Shown here piece after piece: positions 17,874 to 25,752 of a stretch of 25,752 nucleotides of DNA. Source of the stretch: Akkermansiaceae bacterium UBA1518 (lineage in GTDB: Bacteria > Verrucomicrobiota > Verrucomicrobiia > Verrucomicrobiales > Akkermansiaceae); assembly GCA_002323895.1 (NCBI GenBank), contig DCQM01000042.1:1-25752 (forward strand). The letters are read 5' to 3'. Position numbers and translations under genes: made by a program. A model generated the notes under the pieces. The model was not told the origin of the DNA and ran no database searches. It saw nothing but the letters and a program-made list of their open reading frames with translations. Each line of letters starts with the position of its first letter. Positions within the stretch are counted from its first letter, which is position 1.

Positions 17874-19073
17874 ATGCCGTCGCACCCACATACCAGCACT
17901 ACCGATAGCACGAAGGTCCGTTGTCTTAAACGCGAAGAGTGGAAGCCAGGCTATATTACTTGGGAAATAACGAGTAATAACTCCAAAGTAATCGGACAGC
18001 CTTTCAGTTTCTCAATTTTCACTAAAGTAAAAGTTACCCAAAGCCGTGGAATCCATTCCAGAATTCGTGCCCATAAACGGGATTTCACGATGCAACAATC
18101 CCAGAATCTGTCTGTTCCTTTCTCTCAGCTCAAAGCATTACCTTACCAAGGAAAATCTATCCAAATTGCACTCGAAGCCATTCTAGAAGGCAGGAGCAAA
18201 ACTAAACACACCCCGAAAATAATTCATCATCTCGAGAAACCTTTTTTCCAACGTGCTCCACAAGTTCGGGATGCCGGCAATCTGATCGAACCAAAAGACA
18301 TCTTCAATTTTCGTAAAAATCTGCAAGTGATTCCCTTCCACAATCAAATAATCACTCTATTATTAATGCTAGTCGGATTGGTAGTAGTCGCTGTTATCAA
18401 TATCATCGGGGTCCACGATCAATTTTGTATCGACGGCCAACAATATGTAATGTCTCGCACCGATAGTGATGGAGATTTGCAAAGCCCATTCCTTTCAGCG
18501 CTCGCAGCTAGCGGGGCTTTTGGCGCAGTAATCTGGATGTTAATAAAGGCACAGTTACGAAGATACATGCATCTCGAAAAACGCCCTATTGCGGGTGGCC
18601 TTGTGCCAGGACTAGTCTGCCGGGCTGGCGATTTATTTTATGGGAAATCGCGAATCGATCTGAAGAATATTAAACTTCGAGTCGTGGCGTGTAATCAAGA
18701 GAAAGGTCAACGCATCGAGGGGCATGGATCTAACAAGCGGACTGTTTCTTTTTCAAATCCAGTCCAAGGATTATTGATTTACGAGAAGCACATTGATCAC
18801 ATCACGGCAGGTGATTCAGTGGAGCGTTGGTTCCCAGAAGAAGTTTATTTTGACCGTATTTTTAATAACTTATTACCGCCGATGATGATAAGCTCGACCC
18901 ATGGTTTAGATTTATACTGGGAAATCCAACTGATCCATAATGACCTCGTCGATCAGGAGCTAATCGGAAAAGTTCACAAACTAAAAATTCAGGATTTTCT
19001 TGAGCGCGAAAAAAACATTCCCAAGCCGGAAGTTGGACCCATTGGAACTCTTCCTCCCAAAAGAAAAACTTAG
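17874..19073 (+). CDS. Unrecognised two-TM membrane protein
   Basis: 399 residues, family not recognised. Residues ~25-105 look like a beta-sandwich (WKPGYITWEI; SKVIGQPFSFSIFTKVKV; GKSIQIALEAILEG). TM1 spans ~158-180 (IITLLLMLVGLVVVAVINII) and TM2 ~206-226 (FLSALAASGAFGAVIWMLI), separated by a short loop containing an acidic DSDGD. Residues ~240-365 form a second strand-rich domain ending in a PP...GLDLYWEIQLI segment, loosely reminiscent of arrestin-like folds (speculative). No signal peptide; both large domains therefore lie on the same side, probably cytoplasmic given RR/K-rich flanks after TM2. The C-terminal tail is rich in K/P. The last 74 nt overlap the next gene in a different frame, so the two products are probably translated together and may form one complex. 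Confidence 0.78.
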   Translation: MPSHPHTSTTDSTKVRCLKREEWKPGYITWEITSNNSKVIGQPFSFSIFTKVKVTQSRGIHSRIRAHKRDFTMQQSQNLSVPFSQLKALPYQGKSIQIALEAILEGRSKTKHTPKIIHHLEKPFFQRAPQVRDAGNLIEPKDIFNFRKNLQVIPFHNQIITLLLMLVGLVVVAVINIIGVHDQFCIDGQQYVMSRTDSDGDLQSPFLSALAASGAFGAVIWMLIKAQLRRYMHLEKRPIAGGLVPGLVCRAGDLFYGKSRIDLKNIKLRVVACNQEKGQRIEGHGSNKRTVSFSNPVQGLLIYEKHIDHITAGDSVERWFPEEVYFDRIFNNLLPPMMISSTHGLDLYWEIQLIHNDLVDQELIGKVHKLKIQDFLEREKNIPKPEVGPIGTLPPKRKT

Positions 19074-19578
19074 CACAAAGCGATTTTATGATGCGCATCG
19101 TCTGTGCGAACTGAATCATAAAAAGTCGAAGTGGGTCGTTTTTTGTGGTCTGAGTGGCTCTGGAAAGAGCACTTCTATTCAGTGGCTGCAAGACCGATAT
19201 TCCGATATCGATTTTCTGGTAATTGACGAAATTCGGACCGTGCGCGAGCTACTAAAACTGGTGCTTCTTTCAAATAAGATGGGGAAAAAAAACGTCCTGA
19301 TCGCCAGTCATGTTCCAGCATTTTTTCATAGACTAATACGGCCTCTGTTCTATCCGCAAGTGATCGTGAAAACAGACAGCGATCAGGGGCAGATCGAAAA
19401 ATGGCTGACTGATCGGGGAATTCATTTCTCTTCGGAAACAGTAAAACGATTCAAACGACGCTATGGCATTAACTATCTTGACCTTGGCCTAGTGATGAAA
19501 GAATTTCCAGGACTCAACTTTGATGATTCTTGGCACCGCTTCGAAAAGCAGTGCAAGGTAAAGCGCACTCCAGAGTGA
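19000..19578 (+). CDS. Small P-loop NTPase, overlapping the upstream membrane-protein gene
   Basis: 192 residues. Walker A is GLSGSGKST at 50-58; Walker B is DFLVIDE at 71-77 with acidic D76-E77; a conserved-looking ASHVPAFFHRL follows a strand near 102, in the position of an AAA/sensor-type segment. The C-terminal half (~130-190) is helical with RRYGINYLDLGLVMKEFPG. No ABC LSGGQ signature or kinase LID was seen, so the NTPase class is open. Start: TTG at 19000 has AGGA at 18991-18994, 5 nt upstream, and no ATG is available before Walker A; internal TTGs near 19033-19042 are alternatives. It overlaps the upstream reading frame by 74 nt in the +1 frame, suggesting translational coupling. Role inferred only as an ATP- or GTP-driven partner of the membrane protein. 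Confidence 0.8.
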   Translation: MSAKKTFPSRKLDPLELFLPKEKLSTKRFYDAHRLCELNHKKSKWVVFCGLSGSGKSTSIQWLQDRYSDIDFLVIDEIRTVRELLKLVLLSNKMGKKNVLIASHVPAFFHRLIRPLFYPQVIVKTDSDQGQIEKWLTDRGIHFSSETVKRFKRRYGINYLDLGLVMKEFPGLNFDDSWHRFEKQCKVKRTPE

Positions 19579-19580
19579 AG

Positions 19581-19605
19581 GCAGAATTTAGGTCATGGAT
19601 TCTGC
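19581..19605. terminator. Hairpin between convergent genes, possible bidirectional terminator
   Basis: Perfect 7-nt arms GCAGAAT (19581-19587) and ATTCTGC (19599-19605) with an 11-nt loop, located in the 51-nt gap between the 3' ends of the P-loop gene and the LamG-type gene. No T-run follows on either strand, so it is not canonical, but the location is where a shared terminator is expected. Confidence 0.4.
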
Positions 19606-19629
19606 ACGAACAACTCTCCAGAGCTTTTA

Positions 19630-22251
19630 TCATTCCTCGGTGACACGATAATAGCGAGTCGCAGCTCCCTTGATATCATCTCCCAGCTCAGTGAATTCTG
19701 TCAAATCTCCCTGAGAAGGATGACCATCGGTGAGTTCCAACCAATCATCTAGATTAGAGCTTGCCTCAATCCGATAGCTCCGATTAGCACGAGAAAACCA
19801 CTTAATTGTGACGTTCCCATTTTCTTGAAGAACAATATCATTAATCTGCAAATCTTTTGCTCCTGGAGCTTCAAAACCCTCTGCGCTCGGTCCACCCAGA
19901 GCCTCCATCTCCTCATCCGATAGTTTTCCATCAAGGATTTGGATTGAGTTTACATACCATTCGCTTCGCTCATCAACGTCGTAAAAGAGAATAGTTTCAG
20001 GCTCCATAGCACGACGAACATGATCCTTATTTTGAGGTTTCCACTCATCTTGCAAAACACCATCAACCCACTTTGTGATGACTTTTTCGTCGGCAAGATC
20101 AACCGCGAATCCGATTCGGTGCCACTCATCAGGAGTAAATGTTCCATCCCCATTATAACCTCCGCCACCTTGGCCCATATTACCTCCCTGCCAGAAGAAT
20201 GTCGCATCGCCTGGGTTTTTCGTAGGAGATGCTTGGATGATGGCTGAAGCCCCTCCGCCGCCAACCCTCATGACGTCCATTAAAAGAGTATAACGATTCA
20301 CATATCGCCCACCTCCATTCGGAGCAATGCCGTGAAGCAATTTGTAGCCTACGCGGCTCCCAAATGGCACATACATGACCTCCGCCGGCTCACCACCAAT
20401 ATCAGCAATCTCAAAACTCGTAGTAGTTCCAAATAATGTATCAGATTCCGAAACCTCATCATTGAAAAGTAGATCAGAACCAATCGTAGCACGCAGTCCA
20501 TTCGAGAAATCCCATTGACCAGTCACCATTGGGGGCTTCTCTCCCAGGGAATTCGCAAAAGACCATTCACGTGTAAAACTTTGCCCGGAGGAATCTAGAT
20601 ACTCTAATACAAGCTCATTACGATCACTTTGCCTTGCTGGAGGTGGCTGATAATTAATAGTCGTGCGACCATTCCCACTACTTACCGTTGCCTGCCCAGT
20701 GATATCTACTCCATTAAAGCTCAATTTCACTGATTGTGTATTTACCGTTGTTTTATCGTCGCGCAGCAAAATAGTAATCGGTTCCTCTGGTGAGATGTCA
20801 GCAACGCCCGGCACCGGAGATACCTCAGCAATGTAGGCATGACTGTGATGGGGGGCGGTGCTTTCACGAAAAACAACAGTCGTACCATCAGAATTTACCA
20901 ACTGGTTCTGCTGCGAAAACTCCAAACCTGAATTGCTATCTTGCGTCCAATAGACGAGGCGAATCGGGTAAACCCCAGCAACCGGGGCTGTAATATTAAA
21001 CTGAAAATTCCAGGGAGTTGATTCGAAAGGGGGCGCGTCGTCGGGACGGACAAAGGTCGCTAATTCCGTCGCAAAAAAATCGCGTGGATTAGTACCAGTT
21101 AAAACAACAAGTCCATTATCATTACTCGGTGCCGCATCAACCCGGTCCACAAAAACTTGGGCATCAAAGGTATGAGTTCCAGCTGATAATTCTACAAACC
21201 CAGAGATCTCAGTGGTAAATAAAGAGTAATGATCGCCAGTGCCCGGGATACCGGGAAAATTAGCATCATCTTCAAAATTGGTAACAAAGGGGAAACCGTC
21301 AACATCGAAAGCCTCGAGAAAGTTGATAACATCTACATCAAAGCTGCCGTCAGGGTTTTCTCCTTTCTTCGCTTCATCAGCTACAAGCTGTCCCTGGGAC
21401 ATAAGAGTTCCATTAAGCTGTTGGCTAGCACGTGTGAAAGAATTTGAAATTTCAGAAAATAAGGGTGCCTGTGCTGTCACGACTCTGAACCCACGATTCT
21501 GACCCGCCTCAAGCGGTCCCGCAATTCCCGCTGGGATGACAACAGAATCCTTTGCAACGAAGTTTAAATCTGTCCCTGCCCAAAAACGGAGTCCGGTGTC
21601 TAGGTTGATCGTCGCCGTGTCTCCAAGATTAGCAACTGCTGCAAGGTTCGTATTATCACCATTTCCAGCAGCAAAATTCCCTCCGAAAATACCAAGCCCC
21701 GCCGCGTTTCCGCCGCTCCAGTTGTTCAGACTGTTCACTGCAGTCGTCTCGGCAGTCGTTCCGCTGCTAGCTCCATTAACAAAGAGCTCCCATTCGATTT
21801 CGCTGGCATCGTATGCCCACACAACTTCGACATCTCCCCCTGAAATCTGCGCTTCAGTCAAATTATGAGTCACTACCCCCAAGGCATTTCCACCATTCGA
21901 TGAATGATACACGCTCAAAGTCTTACCAGCTTGATTGTAGGAAACGCTTGTTCCAATTGTAGCCCCTCCAGACTCCCAGATAACACCATTATCGGTGCTA
22001 GCACCTGCGATGAAATCGACGGAGGCTGCAAAGGTAGCGTCCTTAGTATTAACCTGAACGACCCCACCAATAGTCTTATTTTGATACGTCGGCAACTGCC
22101 CAATCGCATTGATAGTCTGGGAAGGATCTCCTAAGTCTGCAAGAGAACCCACACTCACGGTTTCCGATAAAGCAGCGCCAGTGAGAAAAGCACTTAGAGT
22201 AGCGGTTCCCAGACAGACTCCGGAAAGAAAAGCAGAACATAAATCCTTCAT
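19630..22251 (-). CDS. Large secreted LamG-type protein
   Basis: 873 residues with a Sec signal (hydrophobic LGTATLSAFLTGAALSE, cleavage near 28-30). Residues ~40-235 form a LamG/concanavalin-like domain (VEVVWAYDASEIEWELFVNG). About 290-470 is a PA14-like beta region (HYSLFTTEISGFVELSAGTH, then VYPIRLVYWTQ), followed by an Ig-like segment (~480-575) and a second LamG-like domain (~580-770; FTPDEWHRIGFAVDLADEKV, then LSDEEMEALGG). The C-terminus (~790-873) ends in IKWFSRANRSYRIEASSNLD, DWLELTDG and YYRVTEE, a module frequent at the end of verrucomicrobial secreted proteins. No catalytic motif is apparent; extracellular adhesion or glycan binding is inferred. Composition is Gly/Asn/Asp-rich and Cys-poor as usual for exported proteins. 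Transcribed divergently from the esterase/amylase genes across a 229-nt region. Confidence 0.88.
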   Translation of the reverse strand: MKDLCSAFLSGVCLGTATLSAFLTGAALSETVSVGSLADLGDPSQTINAIGQLPTYQNKTIGGVVQVNTKDATFAASVDFIAGASTDNGVIWESGGATIGTSVSYNQAGKTLSVYHSSNGGNALGVVTHNLTEAQISGGDVEVVWAYDASEIEWELFVNGASSGTTAETTAVNSLNNWSGGNAAGLGIFGGNFAAGNGDNTNLAAVANLGDTATINLDTGLRFWAGTDLNFVAKDSVVIPAGIAGPLEAGQNRGFRVVTAQAPLFSEISNSFTRASQQLNGTLMSQGQLVADEAKKGENPDGSFDVDVINFLEAFDVDGFPFVTNFEDDANFPGIPGTGDHYSLFTTEISGFVELSAGTHTFDAQVFVDRVDAAPSNDNGLVVLTGTNPRDFFATELATFVRPDDAPPFESTPWNFQFNITAPVAGVYPIRLVYWTQDSNSGLEFSQQNQLVNSDGTTVVFRESTAPHHSHAYIAEVSPVPGVADISPEEPITILLRDDKTTVNTQSVKLSFNGVDITGQATVSSGNGRTTINYQPPPARQSDRNELVLEYLDSSGQSFTREWSFANSLGEKPPMVTGQWDFSNGLRATIGSDLLFNDEVSESDTLFGTTTSFEIADIGGEPAEVMYVPFGSRVGYKLLHGIAPNGGGRYVNRYTLLMDVMRVGGGGASAIIQASPTKNPGDATFFWQGGNMGQGGGGYNGDGTFTPDEWHRIGFAVDLADEKVITKWVDGVLQDEWKPQNKDHVRRAMEPETILFYDVDERSEWYVNSIQILDGKLSDEEMEALGGPSAEGFEAPGAKDLQINDIVLQENGNVTIKWFSRANRSYRIEASSNLDDWLELTDGHPSQGDLTEFTELGDDIKGAATRYYRVTEE

Positions 22252-22480
22252 CTCGTGGGTGTAACAAAATCACAGAGCCTAGAGCAACCTGTCTTTTAGA
22301 TAATTTCTCCCAAAGATCGTAATATTAACGAGATCACAAAAACATAGTCCAATATTGACAATAAATCGCCGGGAACACCGTTAGCTTTTCTGAGAGATTA
22401 GATAAAATAAACCCTCAAATGGCGTATTTGTTCTCCCTTGAGACACCCAAAAAAAGCTAAGAATTCGCACGACTTTTCTA

Positions 22481-24232
22481 ATGAATATAGACAAAAAAAT
22501 CATATGGTTGCTCTTTGGACTATTTATCCAAAAGATCAGCGCACTGCCAATTGAAGAAGGATGGCGTATCCAAAAAGGTGATAACCCGGCATGGTCTCAA
22601 CCCAATTTTGACGATTCAGCTTGGAAAGCTATCAGAGTGGGACAGCCGTGGGAGAAGGGAGGTCTTCCGAAATACGACGGTTATGCCTGGTATCGCCTGA
22701 AGCTTTTGATCCCCAGCACTTTAGATGAAAAAGCGCTGGCTGAAAAATATCAGAAACTACTCCTGAATCTTGGTAAGATTGATGATGCCGATACTACTTT
22801 TTTTAATGGTGTCAAAGTCGGAGCGACCGGCGATCCTAGAAATCCAGGCAACGCTTGGACAGAGGAACGAAAATACGTAATCCCACTAAATCTTGTCCGG
22901 TGGGATAAAGACAACGTCATTGCTATAAAAGTATTTGATAGCGATGGTAATGGTGGCCTGCACAAAGGACCTTACACGCTCTCAGCACCAGATTGGCATC
23001 ACTTTACTAGGGTTAAAATAGGGCTAGGCCGCGGTGACGGTATTTATCCAAACAACAAATCGACCAAATTGACTGCTGTCATCATAAACGAAGGCCTTGA
23101 AACTTTGAATGGCACAGTCTCCTGGCAAGTGCACGATGAAACCTGGCGGATCAAAAATCGCGGACCCGCTTTAAGCTCCCAAAAAACTGAATTACCTCTT
23201 GAAGCGAATCGTGATACTCACGTAACTCACCAATTTTCACCTCCCGCCCCTGGCTTCTACCACGTCACCTGTTCCTTTAGTAAAGGAGATGATGCTAAAA
23301 AAGCATCTCAAACCATGTTGATTGGCTTCGCTCCGGAAGAAGCCAAACGGCTTCCCGACACACCAGAGGATATGGAAACTTTTTGGAGCGACGCGAAGGC
23401 AGAACTCGCAATAGTTAGACCCAAATTTAAAATCAGCCCGAGTCCCAAACACTCTACCTCTGAGGTGGCGTGTTATCTCGTAGAAATGCGCAGTCTCGGA
23501 AATGTTCTCATCCGAGGGTGGTTCCAAGTCCCCAAGAAAGATGGGCCCCATCCAGCGCTCCTCAGAGTGCCGGGTTATAAGGGTAACATGCAACCTATTA
23601 CCATGATAAATGACATAGCGGTCCTTTCTCTCAATATTCGTGGCCACGGCAATAGTCAGGATGAGATCTCTAGCGAAGATTTAGAATTCGTCCTAATGGG
23701 CGTCGATAAGCCTCAAAAATATTTCTACCGTGGTGCCTTCATGGATTGCCTTCGCGGGCTCGACTTCTTAGCGACTCAACCGGAAGTCGATGCTCAACGA
23801 ATGGGGGTCACCGGAGGCAGCCAGGGCGGCATGCTTTCTCTCGCTACTGCTGCACTGGACTCTCGAGTTGTGCTTTGTGCTCCAGATATTCCTTTCGTCA
23901 TTGATTCCTTCCGAGCTTTTGACACGACGGAATGGCCTGGGAGTATCTTTCGTTACGGTTTTAAAGCGAATTTAATCAAGCGCTCCGTGGCCTCTAATGT
24001 TCTCCGCTACTTTGACCCTAAAAATCTTGCTAGTCGCATCAAGTGCCCCGTTTTTATGGGAGTGGGACTCCAAGATCCAGTGACTCCCGCACCCACAAAC
24101 TTTGCAGCTTACAACCAAATCACAGCTTCAAAAGAGTATCGAGTTCATCCATTTGCAGGTCACGGTTTACCCGAGGAACATTACATCGAACAACTCGCAT
24201 GGATTCGGAGCCAATTTTCCAAGGCGAACTAA
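22481..24232 (+). CDS. Secreted CE7/AXE1-like esterase with GH2-type sugar-binding N-terminus
   Basis: 583 residues: signal peptide (KKIIWLLFGLFIQKISA), then a galactose-binding/GH2 sugar-binding-like domain (~24-170: NFDDSAWKAIRVGQPWE, YAWYRLKLLIP, FFNGVKVGATG), a beta linker (~190-285), then an alpha/beta hydrolase (~295-580). The latter follows the acetyl xylan esterase (AXE1, CE7) pattern: DTPEDMETFWSDAKAEL at its start, RGHG at 387-390, nucleophile elbow GGSQGG with Ser447, Asp532 in GLQDPVTP and His561 in FAGHG. It would remove acetyl or similar acyl groups from polysaccharide or oligosaccharide. ATG 22481 is the first usable start; no clear Shine-Dalgarno. The GH13 gene follows 35 nt downstream on the same strand, suggesting an operon. 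Confidence 0.92.
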   Translation: MNIDKKIIWLLFGLFIQKISALPIEEGWRIQKGDNPAWSQPNFDDSAWKAIRVGQPWEKGGLPKYDGYAWYRLKLLIPSTLDEKALAEKYQKLLLNLGKIDDADTTFFNGVKVGATGDPRNPGNAWTEERKYVIPLNLVRWDKDNVIAIKVFDSDGNGGLHKGPYTLSAPDWHHFTRVKIGLGRGDGIYPNNKSTKLTAVIINEGLETLNGTVSWQVHDETWRIKNRGPALSSQKTELPLEANRDTHVTHQFSPPAPGFYHVTCSFSKGDDAKKASQTMLIGFAPEEAKRLPDTPEDMETFWSDAKAELAIVRPKFKISPSPKHSTSEVACYLVEMRSLGNVLIRGWFQVPKKDGPHPALLRVPGYKGNMQPITMINDIAVLSLNIRGHGNSQDEISSEDLEFVLMGVDKPQKYFYRGAFMDCLRGLDFLATQPEVDAQRMGVTGGSQGGMLSLATAALDSRVVLCAPDIPFVIDSFRAFDTTEWPGSIFRYGFKANLIKRSVASNVLRYFDPKNLASRIKCPVFMGVGLQDPVTPAPTNFAAYNQITASKEYRVHPFAGHGLPEEHYIEQLAWIRSQFSKAN

Positions 24233-24267
24233 AGCGTTTTTCAGATTTTAACTGGGTTCCCTTATTC

Positions 24268-25752
24268 ATGCTTAGTCTTCCAAAATCGACCTATACCGCC
24301 CTCGGCATCATCCTCTATTGCCTTTTGTCACCTGCTTATAGCACGCCTTTCGATCAACCGCCCGAATGGTCTCGGAATGCGATTTGGTATCAAATTTTTG
24401 TCGAACGTTTTGAGAATGGAGATTCTTCAAATGACCCCCGCCCAATCGACATGGAAGGATCATATCCAGGATTTGTTCCGGCGGGTTGGAAGATCACTCC
24501 TTGGGGGCACGATTGGTATGAGCAGGAAAGCTGGGCCAGGAAAACAGATGGAGATTTTCACAAACTGGTCGCGGCCCGACGCTATGGAGGAGATCTCCAA
24601 GGGGTCTTAAACAAGCTAGACTACCTCCAAGACCTCGGTATCACCGCAATTTACTTCAACCCACTGAACGATGCTCCGTCCCTACATAAATACGACGCTA
24701 GGAACTACCGACACATTGACCGGAATTTTGGGCCAGACCCAGTTGGAGACCATACAATCATCAACAAAGAAAATCCACTTAACCCGAAAACTTGGTCTTG
24801 GACTTCTGCGGATCGTTTGTTCCTAAAACTCATCAACGAAATCCACCGTCGCAAAATGCGCGTGATCATCGACGTCTCGTGGAACCATACCGGCAATACC
24901 TTCTGGGCCTGGAAAGACGTCGTGAAGAACCAACAAAATAGCAGGTTTCGTGATTGGTATGATATCAGCGTATTCGACGACCCAAAAACTCGTGAAAACG
25001 AATTTCAATTCGAAGGCTGGCTCGGAGTGAAAACGCTCCCCGAGCTTAAAAAAGTAAATGTTTTGGGGAAACGAAAAGGACATGTATTTGAGGGTGATCT
25101 TCACCCTGAAGTAAAAAAGCACATCTTCAACGTCACTCGGCGATGGATGGACCCAAATAACGATGGAGACCCAAGTGAGGGAGTTGATGGTTTCCGCCTT
25201 GATGTCGCTGCACATGTCCCTCTTGGCTTCTGGCGAGACTATCGAAAATTTGTTCGTCGGATTAATCCTGAGGCCTTGCTACTCGGCGAAGCATGGTGGA
25301 CCAAATGGCCCGACACCCTGATGGATCCACGCCCATTTCTCCAGGGAGACACCTTTGATTCGGTAATGCATTATCAATGGTATAAGCCAGCACGCCAATT
25401 ATTTGCCGATGCCGGAGCTGGACTAAAACCCAGCGAATTCATTGCGAAAATCAAACGGGTCTATGCGGGATATAGCCCTGCTCAATCACAGAGCCTAATG
25501 AACCTTGTCGCGAGCCACGACAGCCCGCGATTAAGCACCTCTTTTTTAAATAAACAAAAATACAAATTCCAGATGGGAGCTCGTGGAAACAAGCAACTAA
25601 AGCTCGGCCCTCCAGACAAAACCACCACCAGTCAAATCCGCATGATGTTGTTGCACCAATTCACCTACCTCAGTGCACCACACATCTGGAACGGTGACGA
25701 ACTTGGTATGTGGGGAGCAGACGATCCCGATTGCCGAAAACCTCTCCTATGG
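24268..25752 (+). CDS. Secreted GH13 alpha-amylase-family enzyme, 3' end beyond window
   Basis: The frame from ATG 24268 runs without a stop for 495 codons to the window edge. A signal peptide (YTALGIILYCLLSPAYS) is followed directly by a GH13 barrel: WYQIFVERFENGD near residue 43, GGDLQGVLNKLDYLQDLGIT near 112, region I DVSWNH at 202-207, region II GFRLDVAAHV at 308-317 with nucleophile Asp312, region III LLGEAWW with acid/base Glu341, region IV ASHDSPR with His417-Asp418. All three catalytic carboxylates are present. The SHD of region IV and the loop lengths recall neopullulanase/cyclomaltodextrinase-type members, but subfamily is not certain. It would cleave alpha-glucosidic bonds of starch-like glucans or maltodextrins outside the cytoplasm. 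The late segment YLSAPHIWNGDELGMWGADD is the usual end of the barrel, so only the C-terminal beta domain is missing. Confidence 0.93.
   Translation, partial: MLSLPKSTYTALGIILYCLLSPAYSTPFDQPPEWSRNAIWYQIFVERFENGDSSNDPRPIDMEGSYPGFVPAGWKITPWGHDWYEQESWARKTDGDFHKLVAARRYGGDLQGVLNKLDYLQDLGITAIYFNPLNDAPSLHKYDARNYRHIDRNFGPDPVGDHTIINKENPLNPKTWSWTSADRLFLKLINEIHRRKMRVIIDVSWNHTGNTFWAWKDVVKNQQNSRFRDWYDISVFDDPKTRENEFQFEGWLGVKTLPELKKVNVLGKRKGHVFEGDLHPEVKKHIFNVTRRWMDPNNDGDPSEGVDGFRLDVAAHVPLGFWRDYRKFVRRINPEALLLGEAWWTKWPDTLMDPRPFLQGDTFDSVMHYQWYKPARQLFADAGAGLKPSEFIAKIKRVYAGYSPAQSQSLMNLVASHDSPRLSTSFLNKQKYKFQMGARGNKQLKLGPPDKTTTSQIRMMLLHQFTYLSAPHIWNGDELGMWGADDPDCRKPLLW

Noticed and set aside
17874..19578. A single gene broken by a frameshift, instead of two overlapping genes
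   Set aside because: Both frames stay coding-like up to their own ends, the downstream frame has a plausible AGGA-TTG start, and the NTPase is complete by itself. A frameshift product is still possible and is listed as a variant.
22355..22360. Perfect TTGACA hexamer as a -35 box for the esterase operon
   Set aside because: No acceptable -10 hexamer is found 16-19 nt downstream; the TAAAAT at 22403 has no good -35 of its own at the right spacing.
23237..23647. 136-codon minus-strand frame
   Set aside because: Antisense to the esterase domain of the CE7-like gene; no independent evidence.
24823..25215. 130-codon minus-strand frame near the end
   Set aside because: Antisense to the GH13 catalytic regions I and II, whose conservation proves the plus strand is coding.
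1..25752. CRISPR arrays, tRNA/rRNA genes, insertion sequences
   Set aside because: No direct-repeat array, cloverleaf-like sequence, transposase or terminal inverted repeats were seen on either strand.

Overview
The window looks like a chromosomal segment of a Verrucomicrobiota (PVC-superphylum) bacterium, probably free-living and feeding on polysaccharides. This rests on family content and not on a marker gene. It holds a DUF1592/DUF1552 pair, a giant 'PVC-type' heme-binding/dehydrogenase-like protein with HEAT repeats and a CxxCH domain, many large secreted beta-rich proteins (PA14, LamG-like, Asp-box), and a C-terminal 'SYRIEASSNLDDW' type module common in verrucomicrobial secreted proteins. 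Base composition is moderate, roughly mid-40s % GC by eye. Shine-Dalgarno signals are mostly weak. No rRNA, tRNA, insertion sequence, CRISPR array or phage gene was seen.

Layout: (1) 1-3089, plus strand: the 3' part of a large secreted multi-domain protein (DUF3472-like end, FN3-like, PA14, LamG/DUF1349-like, Asp-box propeller). (2) 3257-14191, minus strand, six genes in transcription order: an SGNH/EF-hand secreted protein, an ankyrin lipoprotein built from an internal 161-residue duplication, a small unknown lipoprotein, the PVC-type heme protein, the DUF1592 cytochrome-like protein, and the Tat-exported DUF1552 protein. The last two are 11 nt apart and surely co-transcribed. (3) 14542-15744, plus: a 12-TM MFS transporter of visibly higher GC. 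(4) 16015-17529, minus: a secreted type-B carboxylesterase with an intact catalytic triad. (5) 17874-19578, plus: an unrecognised two-TM protein whose gene overlaps by 74 nt a small P-loop NTPase gene starting at TTG. This is the best candidate for an undescribed two-gene system. (6) 19630-22251, minus: a large secreted LamG-type protein. (7) 22481-25752, plus: a CE7/AXE1-like esterase with a GH2-type sugar-binding N-terminus, followed after 35 nt by a secreted GH13 alpha-amylase-family enzyme that runs off the window.

How it works together (inference): most products are exported and would act on or bind carbohydrates at the cell surface. The esterases would deacylate substrates, the GH13 enzyme would cut alpha-glucans, the PA14/LamG proteins would bind glycans, and the heme proteins would provide surface redox chemistry, as in PVC bacteria. 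The membrane/P-loop pair and the MFS gene do not obviously belong to that theme.
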